Assembly: GCA_963698275.1 (NCBI GenBank) | Contig: CAVOQE010000001.1 | Span: 372,001-436,000, forward strand | Direction: 5' to 3' | Origin: Anderseniella sp963698275 | GTDB taxonomy: Bacteria; Pseudomonadota; Alphaproteobacteria; Rhizobiales; Aestuariivirgaceae | DNA length: 64,000 nt | Shown here: positions 42,769 through 51,526 of the stretch, one piece after another | How the letters are laid out: every line of letters begins with the position of its first letter | Position numbering within the stretch: position 1 is the stretch's first letter | The notes under the pieces: generated by a model | The model's input: the letters and a program-made list of their open reading frames with translations, nothing else | Databases searched by the model: none | Told to the model about the DNA's origin: nothing | Position numbers and translations under genes: made by a program

Positions 42769-43106
42769 TCCGTCCGCATCGCACCCACGCACTCTGGTAC
42801 GCCTTCATTCTGCACCGCATTTCAGGCGTCGCGCTGGCGCTGTTTCTGCCGGTGCATTTCTACACGCTTGCCTTGGCCCTGACCGACCCTGAGCGTCTCG
42901 ACGGGTTTTTGCGGTGGACTGAACTGGCGGTGGTAAAATTTGCCGAACTCGGGCTGGTGTTCCTGCTGGCACTGCACATGTTCGGCGGCCTGCGGCTGAT
43001 GGCGCTGGAGTGGCTGCCCTGGTCTGACCGGCAGAAAACCCTGGCGGCAGGTGCCGCAGCGGTGTCGTTTCTGATTTCCGGTGTGTTTCTCCTGAGGGCG
43101 ATATAG
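42765..43106 (+). CDS. Succinate dehydrogenase/fumarate reductase membrane subunit (SdhD-like)
   Basis: 113 residues, three helices. HRISGVALALFLPVHFYTLALAL and LALHMFGGLRLMALEW carry conserved histidines. The ATG at 42765 overlaps the preceding stop (ATGA); the longer frame from 42702 is rejected. Together with the previous protein it anchors the complex in the inner membrane. Confidence 0.83.
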   Translation: MIRPHRTHALWYAFILHRISGVALALFLPVHFYTLALALTDPERLDGFLRWTELAVVKFAELGLVFLLALHMFGGLRLMALEWLPWSDRQKTLAAGAAAVSFLISGVFLLRAI

Positions 43107-43108
43107 CC

Positions 43109-44875
43109 ATGATACCGGCCAGCGCAATTGAACGCCACGACACCGACATACTGATCCTGGGCACCGGCGGCGCCGGCATGTTTGCCGCCTTGCACGCGCA
43201 GCAATCGGCAGCGCCTGGAACCAAAATCACCATTGCCGTAAAGGGCCTGATCGGCAAGTGCGGCTGCACCCGCATGGTGCAGGGCGGATACAATGTGGCG
43301 CTTGGTGGCGGCGACACGGTTGAACGCCATTTCATGGACACCATCAACGGCGGCAAGTGGCTGCCCGACCAGGATATGGCCTGGAAACTGTGCGAGCAGG
43401 CAGTGGTGCGGATCCGCGAACTGGAAAATGAAATCGGCTGCTTCTTTGACCGCAATGCCGACGGCTCGCTGCACCAGAAGGCGTTCGCCGGCCAGACAGC
43501 CGACCGGACGGTTCACAAGGGCGACCTGACCGGCATCGAGATCATCAGCCGGTTGATGGAACAGGTGCTCAGCCGGCCGATTGAAAAGCTGCAGGAGCAC
43601 CGGGCCATCGGCCTGATTCCGACGAAGGACGGTACAGCCATTGCCGGTGTGCTGTTCATCGACATGCGAACCGGCAAGTTTCGCTTTGTCAGGGCAAAAG
43701 CAGTGATGATGGGAACCGGCGGCGGGCCGACCATGTACAAATATCATACCCCGTCCGGTGACAAGACGATGGATGGCCTGGCCATGGCCTTGCGTGTCGG
43801 ATTGCCGCTGCGTGACATGGAAATGGTGCAGTTCCACCCGACCGGCCTTCTGGCAGGCGATCACACCAAGATGACCGGTACGGTCCTCGAGGAAGGCTTG
43901 CGCGGGGCTGGCGGACACTTGCTGAACGGTGCCGAAAAAAGGTTCATGTTCGATTATGACGAGCTTGGCGAACGTGCCACCCGTGACCTGGTCAGCCGCG
44001 CCATCTATTCGGAAATGCGCAAGAACAACTCATCCAAAAACGGTGGCGTGTATATTTCGATGGCTCACCTTGGTCCCGACAATGTGCGCAAGAAATTCAG
44101 GGGCATGGTGAAGCGCTGCGAGGACAGCGGTTTTGATCTGGCGGCAGGTCTGGTCGAAGTCGTGCCAACGGCGCACTATTTCATGGGCGGTGTCGTGGTG
44201 GATACGGATACGCGTACCGGACTGGAAGGCCTCTATGTTGCCGGTGAAGATGCCGGAGGCGCGCATGGCTCCAACCGGCTGGGCGGCAATGGGGTTGCCA
44301 ACTCAACCGTGTATGGAGGCGTTGCAGGTGATGTGATGGGTGCCGACATCAAGACCATGAACGCATTGCGTGATCCTGATGAAACCGTGCTCGCTGCTGA
44401 AATGGAGCGCGCGCAACTACCGTTTTCAAAAAACCCCGGCAATGTGCAGCGGCTGCGCCATGATCTGCAGGAAACCATGTGGGATAATGTCGGCGTGCTG
44501 CGAACGGCAACCGGCATGAAACGCGGCATCGAGCGGATTTCGGAGATCAGGTCTGAACTGGCGGAAACCGGCGTGGCGTCGGACAATCTGGCGTTCAATC
44601 TGACCTGGCACGACTGGCTGAACATGGCGAGCCTGTGTGATGTATCGGAAGTCATTGCCAAGGCAGGGCTGGCACGCGAGAACTCCCGTGGCGCCCACTA
44701 CCGGGAAGACTTCCCTGACAGCGGTTCGATGGAAAGTTCATATTTCACAGTTGCCCGCAAGCAGGGTGACAAGGTTGATATGGCTCGCGAAGCGGTCCAG
44801 TTTACCATCGTCAGGCCCGGCGAGACGATATTGCCTGAAGGTGAACCGGAAACCCTGGTGGAGGCTGCGCAATGA
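43109..44875 (+). CDS. Succinate dehydrogenase/fumarate reductase/aspartate-oxidase-like flavoprotein
   Basis: 588-residue catalytic subunit. The FAD motif DILILGTGGAGMFAAL is near residue 9. HPTG is near 245, RGAGGHLLNG near 270, AHYFMGG near 355 and AGEDAGGAHGSNRLGGNGVANS near 376. The C-terminus has RENSRGAHYREDFP. Where classical SdhA/FrdA have the His that covalently holds FAD (S-H-T-x-x-A-x-G-G), this protein reads GCTRMVQGG, so the flavin is probably not His-linked. The gene is two bases after the SdhD-like gene and overlaps the fumarase alpha gene by four bases. Confidence 0.9.
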   Translation: MIPASAIERHDTDILILGTGGAGMFAALHAQQSAAPGTKITIAVKGLIGKCGCTRMVQGGYNVALGGGDTVERHFMDTINGGKWLPDQDMAWKLCEQAVVRIRELENEIGCFFDRNADGSLHQKAFAGQTADRTVHKGDLTGIEIISRLMEQVLSRPIEKLQEHRAIGLIPTKDGTAIAGVLFIDMRTGKFRFVRAKAVMMGTGGGPTMYKYHTPSGDKTMDGLAMALRVGLPLRDMEMVQFHPTGLLAGDHTKMTGTVLEEGLRGAGGHLLNGAEKRFMFDYDELGERATRDLVSRAIYSEMRKNNSSKNGGVYISMAHLGPDNVRKKFRGMVKRCEDSGFDLAAGLVEVVPTAHYFMGGVVVDTDTRTGLEGLYVAGEDAGGAHGSNRLGGNGVANSTVYGGVAGDVMGADIKTMNALRDPDETVLAAEMERAQLPFSKNPGNVQRLRHDLQETMWDNVGVLRTATGMKRGIERISEIRSELAETGVASDNLAFNLTWHDWLNMASLCDVSEVIAKAGLARENSRGAHYREDFPDSGSMESSYFTVARKQGDKVDMAREAVQFTIVRPGETILPEGEPETLVEAAQ

Positions 44876-45834
44876 TCCCGATTGACCTGATTCAGAAGAC
44901 TGCTGAGACCCTGATGGACAAGGCAGCCATTGAAATCCCCGATGACTATCTGGAAGGCCTGAAGGCTGCCGCCAGTGTTGAAGACGGTGACCTGTCCTCC
45001 TTCGTGCTGCAGGCAATGCTGGAAAACTACAAGGCGGCCAAGGAAGACCGCCGCGCCATGTGCGGTGATACCGGAACGCCGCGCTGGTACGTGAAAATGG
45101 GCAATGAAACCCAGGTTGAGGGCGGCCCGATCGCACTGGAGGCTGCCTTGCGCCGTGCCACCGCCAACGCCACCAATGGCGTGCCGTTGCGTCCCAACCG
45201 CGTGCATCCGCTGTGGCGAACCGATCATGACAACAATGTCGGTATCGGCGCGCCGGAGATTGAATACGGCTATGAGCCGGGAGGTGAATGGATCGACCTG
45301 ATCACGGTGCACAAGGGCGGGTTGTTCGGCACCGACTACCGCATGCTGTTTCCGTCTGACGGCGTTCAGGGCATCAAGCGGTTTTTCCTCGACAGCCTGG
45401 TGGCTTTCGGCAAGCGCGGCCTGGCCTGCCAGCCGGCAATAATCGGCATCGGGCTTGGCGGCTGCAAGGACACCTGCATGGTGCTGGGCAAACGCGCTGC
45501 ATGCCTGCGCACGGTTGGCGACAGGAACACCGATCCCAAGATCGCCGAACTGGAGCTTGAGTTTACCGAGCTGGGCAATTCCATCGGCATGGGCGCGATG
45601 GGCTTTGTCGGCAAATCAATGGTCATCGATACCCATATCGAGGTGGGCTATTGCCACACCGGCGGCATGCAGATGTCGGTGCATGCGTTCTGTCTTTCGT
45701 CGCGCCGGGCGGTGGCGCGGGTTTTCGCTGACGGGCGGGTGGAACACCGCACCGACCCTCAATGGTTCACTGATTATCAACGCCGGGAGACTGTGGAATG
45801 GGAAATGCCCGCAAGCCACGAGAAATCCGCCTGA
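44872..45834 (+). CDS. Class I fumarate hydratase alpha subunit (TtdA-like)
   Basis: 320-residue subunit with the cluster-binding cysteines of two-subunit iron-sulfur hydratases: MCGDTGTPRWYV near 62 and GIGLGGCKDTCMVLGKRA near 200. It pairs with the beta subunit to interconvert fumarate and malate, or to dehydrate tartrate in close relatives. Coupling to a fumarate-reductase-like complex favours fumarase. Its start overlaps the flavoprotein gene by four bases and its end overlaps the beta gene by 37 bases. Confidence 0.9.
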   Translation: MIPIDLIQKTAETLMDKAAIEIPDDYLEGLKAAASVEDGDLSSFVLQAMLENYKAAKEDRRAMCGDTGTPRWYVKMGNETQVEGGPIALEAALRRATANATNGVPLRPNRVHPLWRTDHDNNVGIGAPEIEYGYEPGGEWIDLITVHKGGLFGTDYRMLFPSDGVQGIKRFFLDSLVAFGKRGLACQPAIIGIGLGGCKDTCMVLGKRAACLRTVGDRNTDPKIAELELEFTELGNSIGMGAMGFVGKSMVIDTHIEVGYCHTGGMQMSVHAFCLSSRRAVARVFADGRVEHRTDPQWFTDYQRRETVEWEMPASHEKSA

Positions 45835-46478
45835 GTACGACACCGACCGCTGAAGCGCTGGCCGAGCTGCGACTGGGTGACATCGTCTACCTGGACGGGC
45901 TGATGTATACGGCGCGTGAGGGTGTCTACAAGCGGGCGCTCGAGGACAAGGCCAACATTCCGATGGAGTTGCCGTCACAAAGTGCGGCGAATTTTCATTG
46001 CTCGCCGGCGGCCCGGATCAATCCGGACGGCAGTTTCGAAATGGGGGCAGTGACGGCGACCGCGTCGTTCCGCTTTGCCAAATGGTTGCCGGAATGGCTG
46101 GCCAAGTCCGGTGCCAAGCTGGTGATCGGCAAGGGCGGCATGGCCAGCAAGGACTACAAGAGCTATTTCGTGCCCAACGGGGCGATTTACCTGACCACTG
46201 TCGGCTATGGCACCGGTGCGCTGCTCGGGCGTGGTGTTGAAAATGTCGAGGCGGTTCACTGGAATGAAGAACTCGGCCTTGCACAGGCCATGTGGGTGAT
46301 CCGCTGCAACAGGATGGGCCCGTTCATCGTGGCTTCAGACCTTGACGGCAACTGCCTGTTCGAACGGGAAAACGAACGCATTTCGAAAAATCTGCACAAG
46401 GCCTACGAAGGCACCCGACCGGCAACGCTGAAACGGTTTGGTGAAACCGATGACAAGAACGACGAACTGATCGGCTGA
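45798..46478 (+). CDS. Class I fumarate hydratase beta subunit (TtdB-like)
   Basis: 226-residue subunit. Recognisable parts are LRLGDIVYLDGLMYTAREGVYKRAL, the catalytic-domain stretch VIGKGGMASKDYKSYFVPNGAIYLTTVGYGTGALLG, and VEAVHWNEELGLAQAMWV. It completes the iron-sulfur hydratase begun by the alpha gene. The 115-base gap to the next gene shows nothing. Confidence 0.9.
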   Translation: MGNARKPREIRLSTTPTAEALAELRLGDIVYLDGLMYTAREGVYKRALEDKANIPMELPSQSAANFHCSPAARINPDGSFEMGAVTATASFRFAKWLPEWLAKSGAKLVIGKGGMASKDYKSYFVPNGAIYLTTVGYGTGALLGRGVENVEAVHWNEELGLAQAMWVIRCNRMGPFIVASDLDGNCLFERENERISKNLHKAYEGTRPATLKRFGETDDKNDELIG

Positions 46479-46593
46479 CCAAGCGAGGCGGCTTGCCATT
46501 GCCCAGAACCTTCCTGGTCAGGAGTTCATGTGCTGCGGCACCACCAAACAAACTGACCTTTCCTGAACGACAGAAAATACAAAGGACTGATTT

Positions 46594-47079
46594 ATGTCAT
46601 CTCATGAGTCTGAGACCCCCTGGACCGACATCAACAGCGGTGTCGTGCGTCATGCAATCGCGGTTGATCAACTGGGAACCGCCACAATCACGCCTGACGG
46701 TCAGTTTGAGGCAGGCTCAAATGCCTCGTTCACACTGACCTACACAGCGGGGCTGTTTGGCATCGACGATTCCGGCAGCTTGCGGGTTTGTTTCCGCTTC
46801 GCCTCGGACCAGAGCAATCCTCAGTTCGATGACCCGGCCGGTCCCAATTACACCACGGTCGAAGCTTCAAACGGGGCTGTCCTGCAGGTCCGCTGGGACC
46901 CCAAGGCCAATGTGCGTCCCTGGGACCGCACTTTATGGATCAAGGTTGTCAAAGGCTACCTGACCGAGGGCGATACCATCACCATCCGTTTTGGCGTCAC
47001 TGATCAAGGCGGCCCGGCATGCGCCTGCAAACCTTCTGCGAAGACACGTTTGAATTCAGGGTGCTGGTGGACCCGATAG
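46594..47079 (+). CDS. DUF3604 protein, N-terminal part (frameshifted from the next entry)
   Basis: 161-residue frame whose first about 145 residues are a beta-sandwich-like domain (VLQVRWDPKANVRPWDRTLWIKVVKGYLTEGDTITIRFGVTDQGGP). The final residues (CACKPSAKTRLNSGCWWTR) are out-of-frame reading. The partner frame 47019-48902 continues the same domain (MRLQTFCEDTFEFRVLVDP). Loss of one G near 47018 (CCCGGC for CCCGGGC) would join them into one protein of about 768 residues. Confidence 0.7.
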   Translation: MSSHESETPWTDINSGVVRHAIAVDQLGTATITPDGQFEAGSNASFTLTYTAGLFGIDDSGSLRVCFRFASDQSNPQFDDPAGPNYTTVEASNGAVLQVRWDPKANVRPWDRTLWIKVVKGYLTEGDTITIRFGVTDQGGPACACKPSAKTRLNSGCWWTR

Positions 47080-48902
47080 CCACGTTCAACTTCCAGCCGC
47101 TTCCGGTTCAGCCGATGATTGCCATCGTGCCAGGCGCTCCGGAGCGGTTCATAGCCGTATTGCCGACACGCCGGCGCGTGAACGAAGAGTTCGCGTTGAA
47201 ACTCAAGGGCGAAGACAAGTGGGGCAATCCTTCGGACAAATGCGACACGCAGTTGACAGTTGAAGCCGATGGCGCAATTCACGGACTTCCAGGATCAGTA
47301 CATCTCAAGCCGGGTGAGTTCAAACTTGAAATTCCGGGATTGTCGGTTTCTGACGCCGGCCGGGTTTCAGTGCGACTTCTGGATGAAGGCGGCAAGGTTG
47401 TTGCCAGCTCGAACCCGCTCATGGTCGAGAATACGGATCTGGTGCATTTCTGGGGCGATGTGCACGGGCAATCCGAAGAGACCATTGGGACCGGATCAGC
47501 GGATCAGTATTTCACATTCGCCCGGGAGTTGGCATTCGTCGACGCCTGCGCGCACCAGGGCAATGACTTCCAAATCACTGACGAGTTCTGGGCCGAGCTG
47601 AATGCACTGACCGCAAAACACGATGTGCCAGGCAGGTTCGTTGCTCTACCCGGTTACGAATGGTCCGGAAACACATCGCTCGGCGGCGACCGCAACGTCT
47701 TCTTTCCAACCGATGATCGCATTATCCGGCGCTCGTCACACGCTCTCATCGATGGCGGCGATACGGACGGGACCGATGCATTGACCTGTCAGAAGCTTTT
47801 CGAGGCACTGGAGGAGAACAAGGAGTGGGATGTCGTCATGTATGCCCACTGCGGGGGGCGTTACGCGGACATTTCCGTCGCCCATGACGGCCGGTTTGAA
47901 AAATCTGTTGAAGTGCATTCCTCCTGGGGCAGCTTTGAGTGGATACTGCATGATGCATTCAAGCTGGGCTATCGCGTCGGGGTTGTCGCCAATTCCGATG
48001 GCCACAAGGGACGCCCCGGTGCAAGTTACCCCGGAGCAGGCAAGTTCGGCGCCATTGGCGGCCTGACCTGCTTCGCGATGGACAAACTGGATCGGGAAAC
48101 CCTGCTGGATTGCATGCGCAAGCGCCGGCATTACGGCAGCACGGGTGGTGCAAATGGCCGGATGATTGTCGACGTGGAAGGTACATTCGACAAAGCCGGC
48201 ACGGTATACCACGATGATCCGGCGCTGTTCGAAAACCCTGCGGGCACGGCTTCGGCCAAAGCCCTGATGGGGGATATCGTGCATCTGCCAACGGGTGACA
48301 TGGAACTATGTGTCAGGCTGGAAACCACGTCCCCGATTGAACGTGTTGATATTTTCAACGGCGTGGACCTGATCGAAACCGTGCGGCCGTATGGCGCCGG
48401 CGATCTGGGCGCGCGCATAAGGGTTCATTGGGAAGGTGCGGAGTATCGCGGCCGTTTTCGCGAAGTGATCTGGGACGGCAGCGCCGAAATTTCCGGAAAC
48501 ACCGTTACGGCCAGTACCCCGGTTAACTTCCTGAACCGTGACAAGACGCTCGACCGTGATGGCAATGCACTTTCCTGGAAAGCGTTGACTACCGGAAACT
48601 CCGGTGGATTTGAGCTGGTCCTTGAAACAGCGCAAGACGGAACTCTGAAGTTCGACACCCCGTTGATCAAATTTGAGAAAGCAGTTTCGGAGATCGGTCT
48701 GGAAGACACCATCTATGACGCGTCGGGAGAACTTCCCCGCTTTGTAAAGGTTTACCGTCTGCCGGCTGGGAACAACCACCGCAGCTTCAGGTTCAATCGC
48801 AAGATTGACCTGAAAGGGGCAGGCGACAATCCGATTTATGTTCGCCTGACGCAGGAAGACGGTACTCGTGCCTGGACCAGTCCCATCTATGTGTACCGGT
48901 AG
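47019..48902 (+). CDS. DUF3604 domain protein, main part (frameshifted from the previous entry)
   Basis: 627-residue frame. The metal-binding-like motifs typical of DUF3604/PHP-like proteins are visible: VHFWGDVHGQSEETIGTG near 148, FVDACAHQGNDFQ, FVALPGYEWSGNT, VVMYAHCGGRYAD and VGVVANSDGHKGRPGASYPG near 325. These histidines and aspartates suggest a metal-dependent hydrolase. The function is not established. The first ATG of this frame (47019) lies inside the N-terminal domain and has no good ribosome-binding site, supporting a single frameshifted gene. Confidence 0.75.
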   Translation: MRLQTFCEDTFEFRVLVDPIATFNFQPLPVQPMIAIVPGAPERFIAVLPTRRRVNEEFALKLKGEDKWGNPSDKCDTQLTVEADGAIHGLPGSVHLKPGEFKLEIPGLSVSDAGRVSVRLLDEGGKVVASSNPLMVENTDLVHFWGDVHGQSEETIGTGSADQYFTFARELAFVDACAHQGNDFQITDEFWAELNALTAKHDVPGRFVALPGYEWSGNTSLGGDRNVFFPTDDRIIRRSSHALIDGGDTDGTDALTCQKLFEALEENKEWDVVMYAHCGGRYADISVAHDGRFEKSVEVHSSWGSFEWILHDAFKLGYRVGVVANSDGHKGRPGASYPGAGKFGAIGGLTCFAMDKLDRETLLDCMRKRRHYGSTGGANGRMIVDVEGTFDKAGTVYHDDPALFENPAGTASAKALMGDIVHLPTGDMELCVRLETTSPIERVDIFNGVDLIETVRPYGAGDLGARIRVHWEGAEYRGRFREVIWDGSAEISGNTVTASTPVNFLNRDKTLDRDGNALSWKALTTGNSGGFELVLETAQDGTLKFDTPLIKFEKAVSEIGLEDTIYDASGELPRFVKVYRLPAGNNHRSFRFNRKIDLKGAGDNPIYVRLTQEDGTRAWTSPIYVYR

Positions 48903-48918
48903 CTGGAGCCATTTGGCT

Positions 48919-49815
48919 TCAGACAGCCTTGCTTGACCGGCCCCCGGCCGCGACAGCTCGCAGAAGTCTGGCGTGCATTTCGTCAATCACACGGGCTCTT
49001 GCGCTGTCGTCACGGCTGACAAGGCCCAGTTGCCTTACCGGCGCCTGCGGCCCCAATGACAGGCGCTTCAACGACAACTGGTTCATGGCCGGAACGCAGC
49101 TCCGGGGCGCTATCGAGACGCCGAGATTGCACAACACCATGCTGGAGATGGCTTCCAGTCCCTCCAGCTCCATGGTGTCGTTGACTTCAATTTTCTGACC
49201 CTGCAACCATTGTTCAATCATCATGCCGACAACGGCATTTCTGGAAAACCGGATGAAGGGATTGTTTTGCAGGAGATGGACAGGATCGTCGCTTTCAGTT
49301 TCGGTAGATGCCAGTAGCTGCATTGGTTCAGCCGCAATGTCCTGCCAGCTCAGCCTGCGGGGCAGCAGGTTGGGTTTGGAAACGATGGCGGCATCAAGGT
49401 TTCCCCGTTCAACCTGAAGCAACAACTCATTGGTCAAACCGGGGTAAACGCTGACATGCAGTTCGGGATACTCTTCCTTGAGCATGGAAATTGCCGTGGG
49501 CGCGAGCCCTGTCAGCGTGGTCGGAACTGCACCCAGCATCAGTTTTCCCCGCAACCCGTCATCGCCCAGTACTGACGGCACCAACCCATCATAGGCTGCC
49601 ACCACATCGCGTGCCTTGCTGACAAGTGCCCGCCCGGTGGGCGTCAGCACAGGCGTGCGCCTGGTTCTGTCAAAAACAGCCAGGCCCCATTCTTCTTCCA
49701 GGCTTTTCATCTGCTGGCTGACGGCCGCATGGGTTACGAAAACAGCATCCGCTGCCGCACTGAACGTGCCGTTTTCTTCCACTGCGATGAGCGTTCTCAA
49801 TACACGGATAGACAT
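48919..49815 (-). CDS. LysR family transcriptional regulator
   Basis: 298 residues from the ATG at 49815 (a GTG at 49821 adds two). The winged helix-turn-helix is at the N-terminus (VEENGTFSAAADAVFVTHAAVSQQMKSLEEEWGLAVFDRT), followed by a periplasmic-binding-protein-like effector domain. It is divergent from tctC across a 168-base AT-rich gap, so it probably controls the tripartite transporter operon in response to its substrate. Confidence 0.9.
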   Translation of the reverse strand: MSIRVLRTLIAVEENGTFSAAADAVFVTHAAVSQQMKSLEEEWGLAVFDRTRRTPVLTPTGRALVSKARDVVAAYDGLVPSVLGDDGLRGKLMLGAVPTTLTGLAPTAISMLKEEYPELHVSVYPGLTNELLLQVERGNLDAAIVSKPNLLPRRLSWQDIAAEPMQLLASTETESDDPVHLLQNNPFIRFSRNAVVGMMIEQWLQGQKIEVNDTMELEGLEAISSMVLCNLGVSIAPRSCVPAMNQLSLKRLSLGPQAPVRQLGLVSRDDSARARVIDEMHARLLRAVAAGGRSSKAV

Positions 49816-49983
49816 GGACACTGTTTGACGTAATTTTTTCTTTCAGTCCATGTTATATTTTGTCACTTTGTGCAAGGCTGACTTAATAATATGTTTTCTT
49901 GACAATTGATGGGTTGCCAGATGGGCTGCCTGCAATAACGATAGCCGTGACGTATCAATCACAGCACCTTCAGGGAGTAACAG

Positions 49984-50961
49984 ATGAAACTTGTCAAAGC
50001 TGCTTTTGTAGGGGCGATTGCCCTTGGGATCACTGCCACTGCGGCATTGGCCGAGTATCCGGAACGTCCGATCAACATGGTCATTCCCTACGGTGCCGGC
50101 GGGGCAACCGACATCTCAGCACGCACCATTGCCGAGCCGCTTGGCGCTGCCGTCGGCAAACCGCTGGTAATGTCCAACATTACCGGGGCAGGTGGTGCCA
50201 CCGGGTCGGTCGCTGTGCAAAACGCCAAGGCCGACGGCTACACAATGCTGTTTGCGCGTGTCGGTTCGCATTCGGTCAACCCGGCGATGAAAGCGACCTT
50301 GCCCTACACGCTGGATGATTTCCGTTTCGTCACTGTCTACGAGATCAATCCGGTCGCCTGTGCGGTTACCCCTGCTTCGGGCATCAAGTCGATGGACGAG
50401 TTGATTGCCAAAGTGAACGAAGGCGGCGTCACCTACAGTTCTTCGGGTGTCGGTTCCCTGTTGCATATTGCAGCTGCCATGGTGCTGAAAGAATTCGGTG
50501 TTGAGAAGCCGCTTGAGGCAGCGACCCACATTCCCCAGAAGGGCGGCGGTGCGGCAGCAACTGCCGTTTTGAACGGCACTGCCACATTCTTGTGCACCAA
50601 CTCATCTGCCCTGGCCAGTTTTGTCTCCAACGGCCAATTGGTGCCGCTGATGGTGACCACACCGAAACCAGTCAAGGGATTTGACGCTCCGACTGCGGCT
50701 GACCTGGGCAAACCGGCTCTGGAGAAGCTGGTTGGCTGGACTGGTATCGCCGGGCCTGCGAATCTGCCGGACGACGTTGCCGAAAAATGGGGAAACTGGA
50801 TGGCGACCGCAACCGCGGACGAGGGCTTCCGCAGCAAGATGGAAGCGCGTGGCTCGGTCATTGAGTTGATGAACCCGAAAGATGCCAACGAATTTATCCG
50901 TGGCCAATACGAGGTTTTCCGCGCCCTGGTTGATGAGCTCGGCATGAGAATCGAGGGCTGA
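49984..50961 (+). CDS. tctC: Tripartite tricarboxylate transporter substrate-binding protein (TctC/Bug family)
   Basis: 325-residue periplasmic receptor. A signal peptide ends at about residue 23 (ALA|EYPERPI). The Bug-family opening YPERPINMVIPYGAGGATDISART and VMSNITGAGGATGSVAVQNAKADGYTML follow. The RBS AGGGAG precedes the ATG. It is the first gene of tctCBA; the ligand may be a carboxylate but cannot be specified. A hairpin follows the gene. Confidence 0.92.
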   Translation: MKLVKAAFVGAIALGITATAALAEYPERPINMVIPYGAGGATDISARTIAEPLGAAVGKPLVMSNITGAGGATGSVAVQNAKADGYTMLFARVGSHSVNPAMKATLPYTLDDFRFVTVYEINPVACAVTPASGIKSMDELIAKVNEGGVTYSSSGVGSLLHIAAAMVLKEFGVEKPLEAATHIPQKGGGAAATAVLNGTATFLCTNSSALASFVSNGQLVPLMVTTPKPVKGFDAPTAADLGKPALEKLVGWTGIAGPANLPDDVAEKWGNWMATATADEGFRSKMEARGSVIELMNPKDANEFIRGQYEVFRALVDELGMRIEG

Positions 50962-50988
50962 TCTTCCTCCCGATTGAGCCCGCACAGG

Positions 50989-51018
50989 CGCCGGACCTTT
51001 AAGGCCCGGCGTCTTTTC
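50989..51018 (+). terminator. Intra-operon hairpin after tctC
   Basis: CGCCGG-A-CCTT pairs with AAGG-C-CCGGCG around a tiny loop, followed by TCTTTTC. It lies in the gap between tctC and tctB. Partial termination here would give the excess of binding protein over membrane subunits seen in such systems. Confidence 0.6.
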
Positions 51019-51034
51019 AAAACCGGAGGCGGCT

Positions 51035-51526
51035 ATGGAAGACAGAAGTATCCAGATACAGCTTGGTATCGGCGCCATAGCTGCATCAGTGTTTCTGATC
51101 GCCATCGCCATTCCGTTCTGGGTGTCCAGTCCCAGCAATGTGCGGAACATCATCCTGTCACCGATTTTCTGGCCCAATGTGCTGGCAGCGATTACGGGTC
51201 TGATCGGGGTTGGTCTCATCGTCACATCGATTGCCGGTCCGCGTCCGGAAACGTCTGCAGCTTCCGACGTGGCTGACCGTCCCGCCGCCTTCAGGCGTCT
51301 GGCGATCATGGCGGTGATAATGGCCGCGACCGTTCTGGTCATGCCGCGGGTTGGCCTGGTGTGGACTGCGATGGTGACCTTTGTTGCCACGGCATTCCTG
51401 GTGAAGACGAAGCATCCGCGAACGGCGGTGGTTTGTGCGGTGCTGATCCCGCTGGTCCTGTATGTGTTTTTTGCCCATATTGCCGGCGTGGCAATTCCTC
51501 AAGGTGACTTTGTGAGGTTGCCATGA
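51035..51526 (+). CDS. tctB: Tripartite tricarboxylate transporter small membrane subunit TctB
   Basis: 163 residues with four hydrophobic helices (for example IAASVFLIAIAIPFWVSS, VLAAITGLIGVGLIVTSIAG, LAIMAVIMAATVLVMP, VLIPLVLYVFFAHIAGV). This is the normal size and topology of TctB. GGAGG precedes the ATG, and the stop overlaps the tctA start by four bases. Confidence 0.88.
   Translation: MEDRSIQIQLGIGAIAASVFLIAIAIPFWVSSPSNVRNIILSPIFWPNVLAAITGLIGVGLIVTSIAGPRPETSAASDVADRPAAFRRLAIMAVIMAATVLVMPRVGLVWTAMVTFVATAFLVKTKHPRTAVVCAVLIPLVLYVFFAHIAGVAIPQGDFVRLP

Noticed and set aside
42860..43918. Minus-strand open frame of 352 codons opposite the flavoprotein gene
   Set aside because: Antisense to a clearly coding gene and without any recognisable domain.
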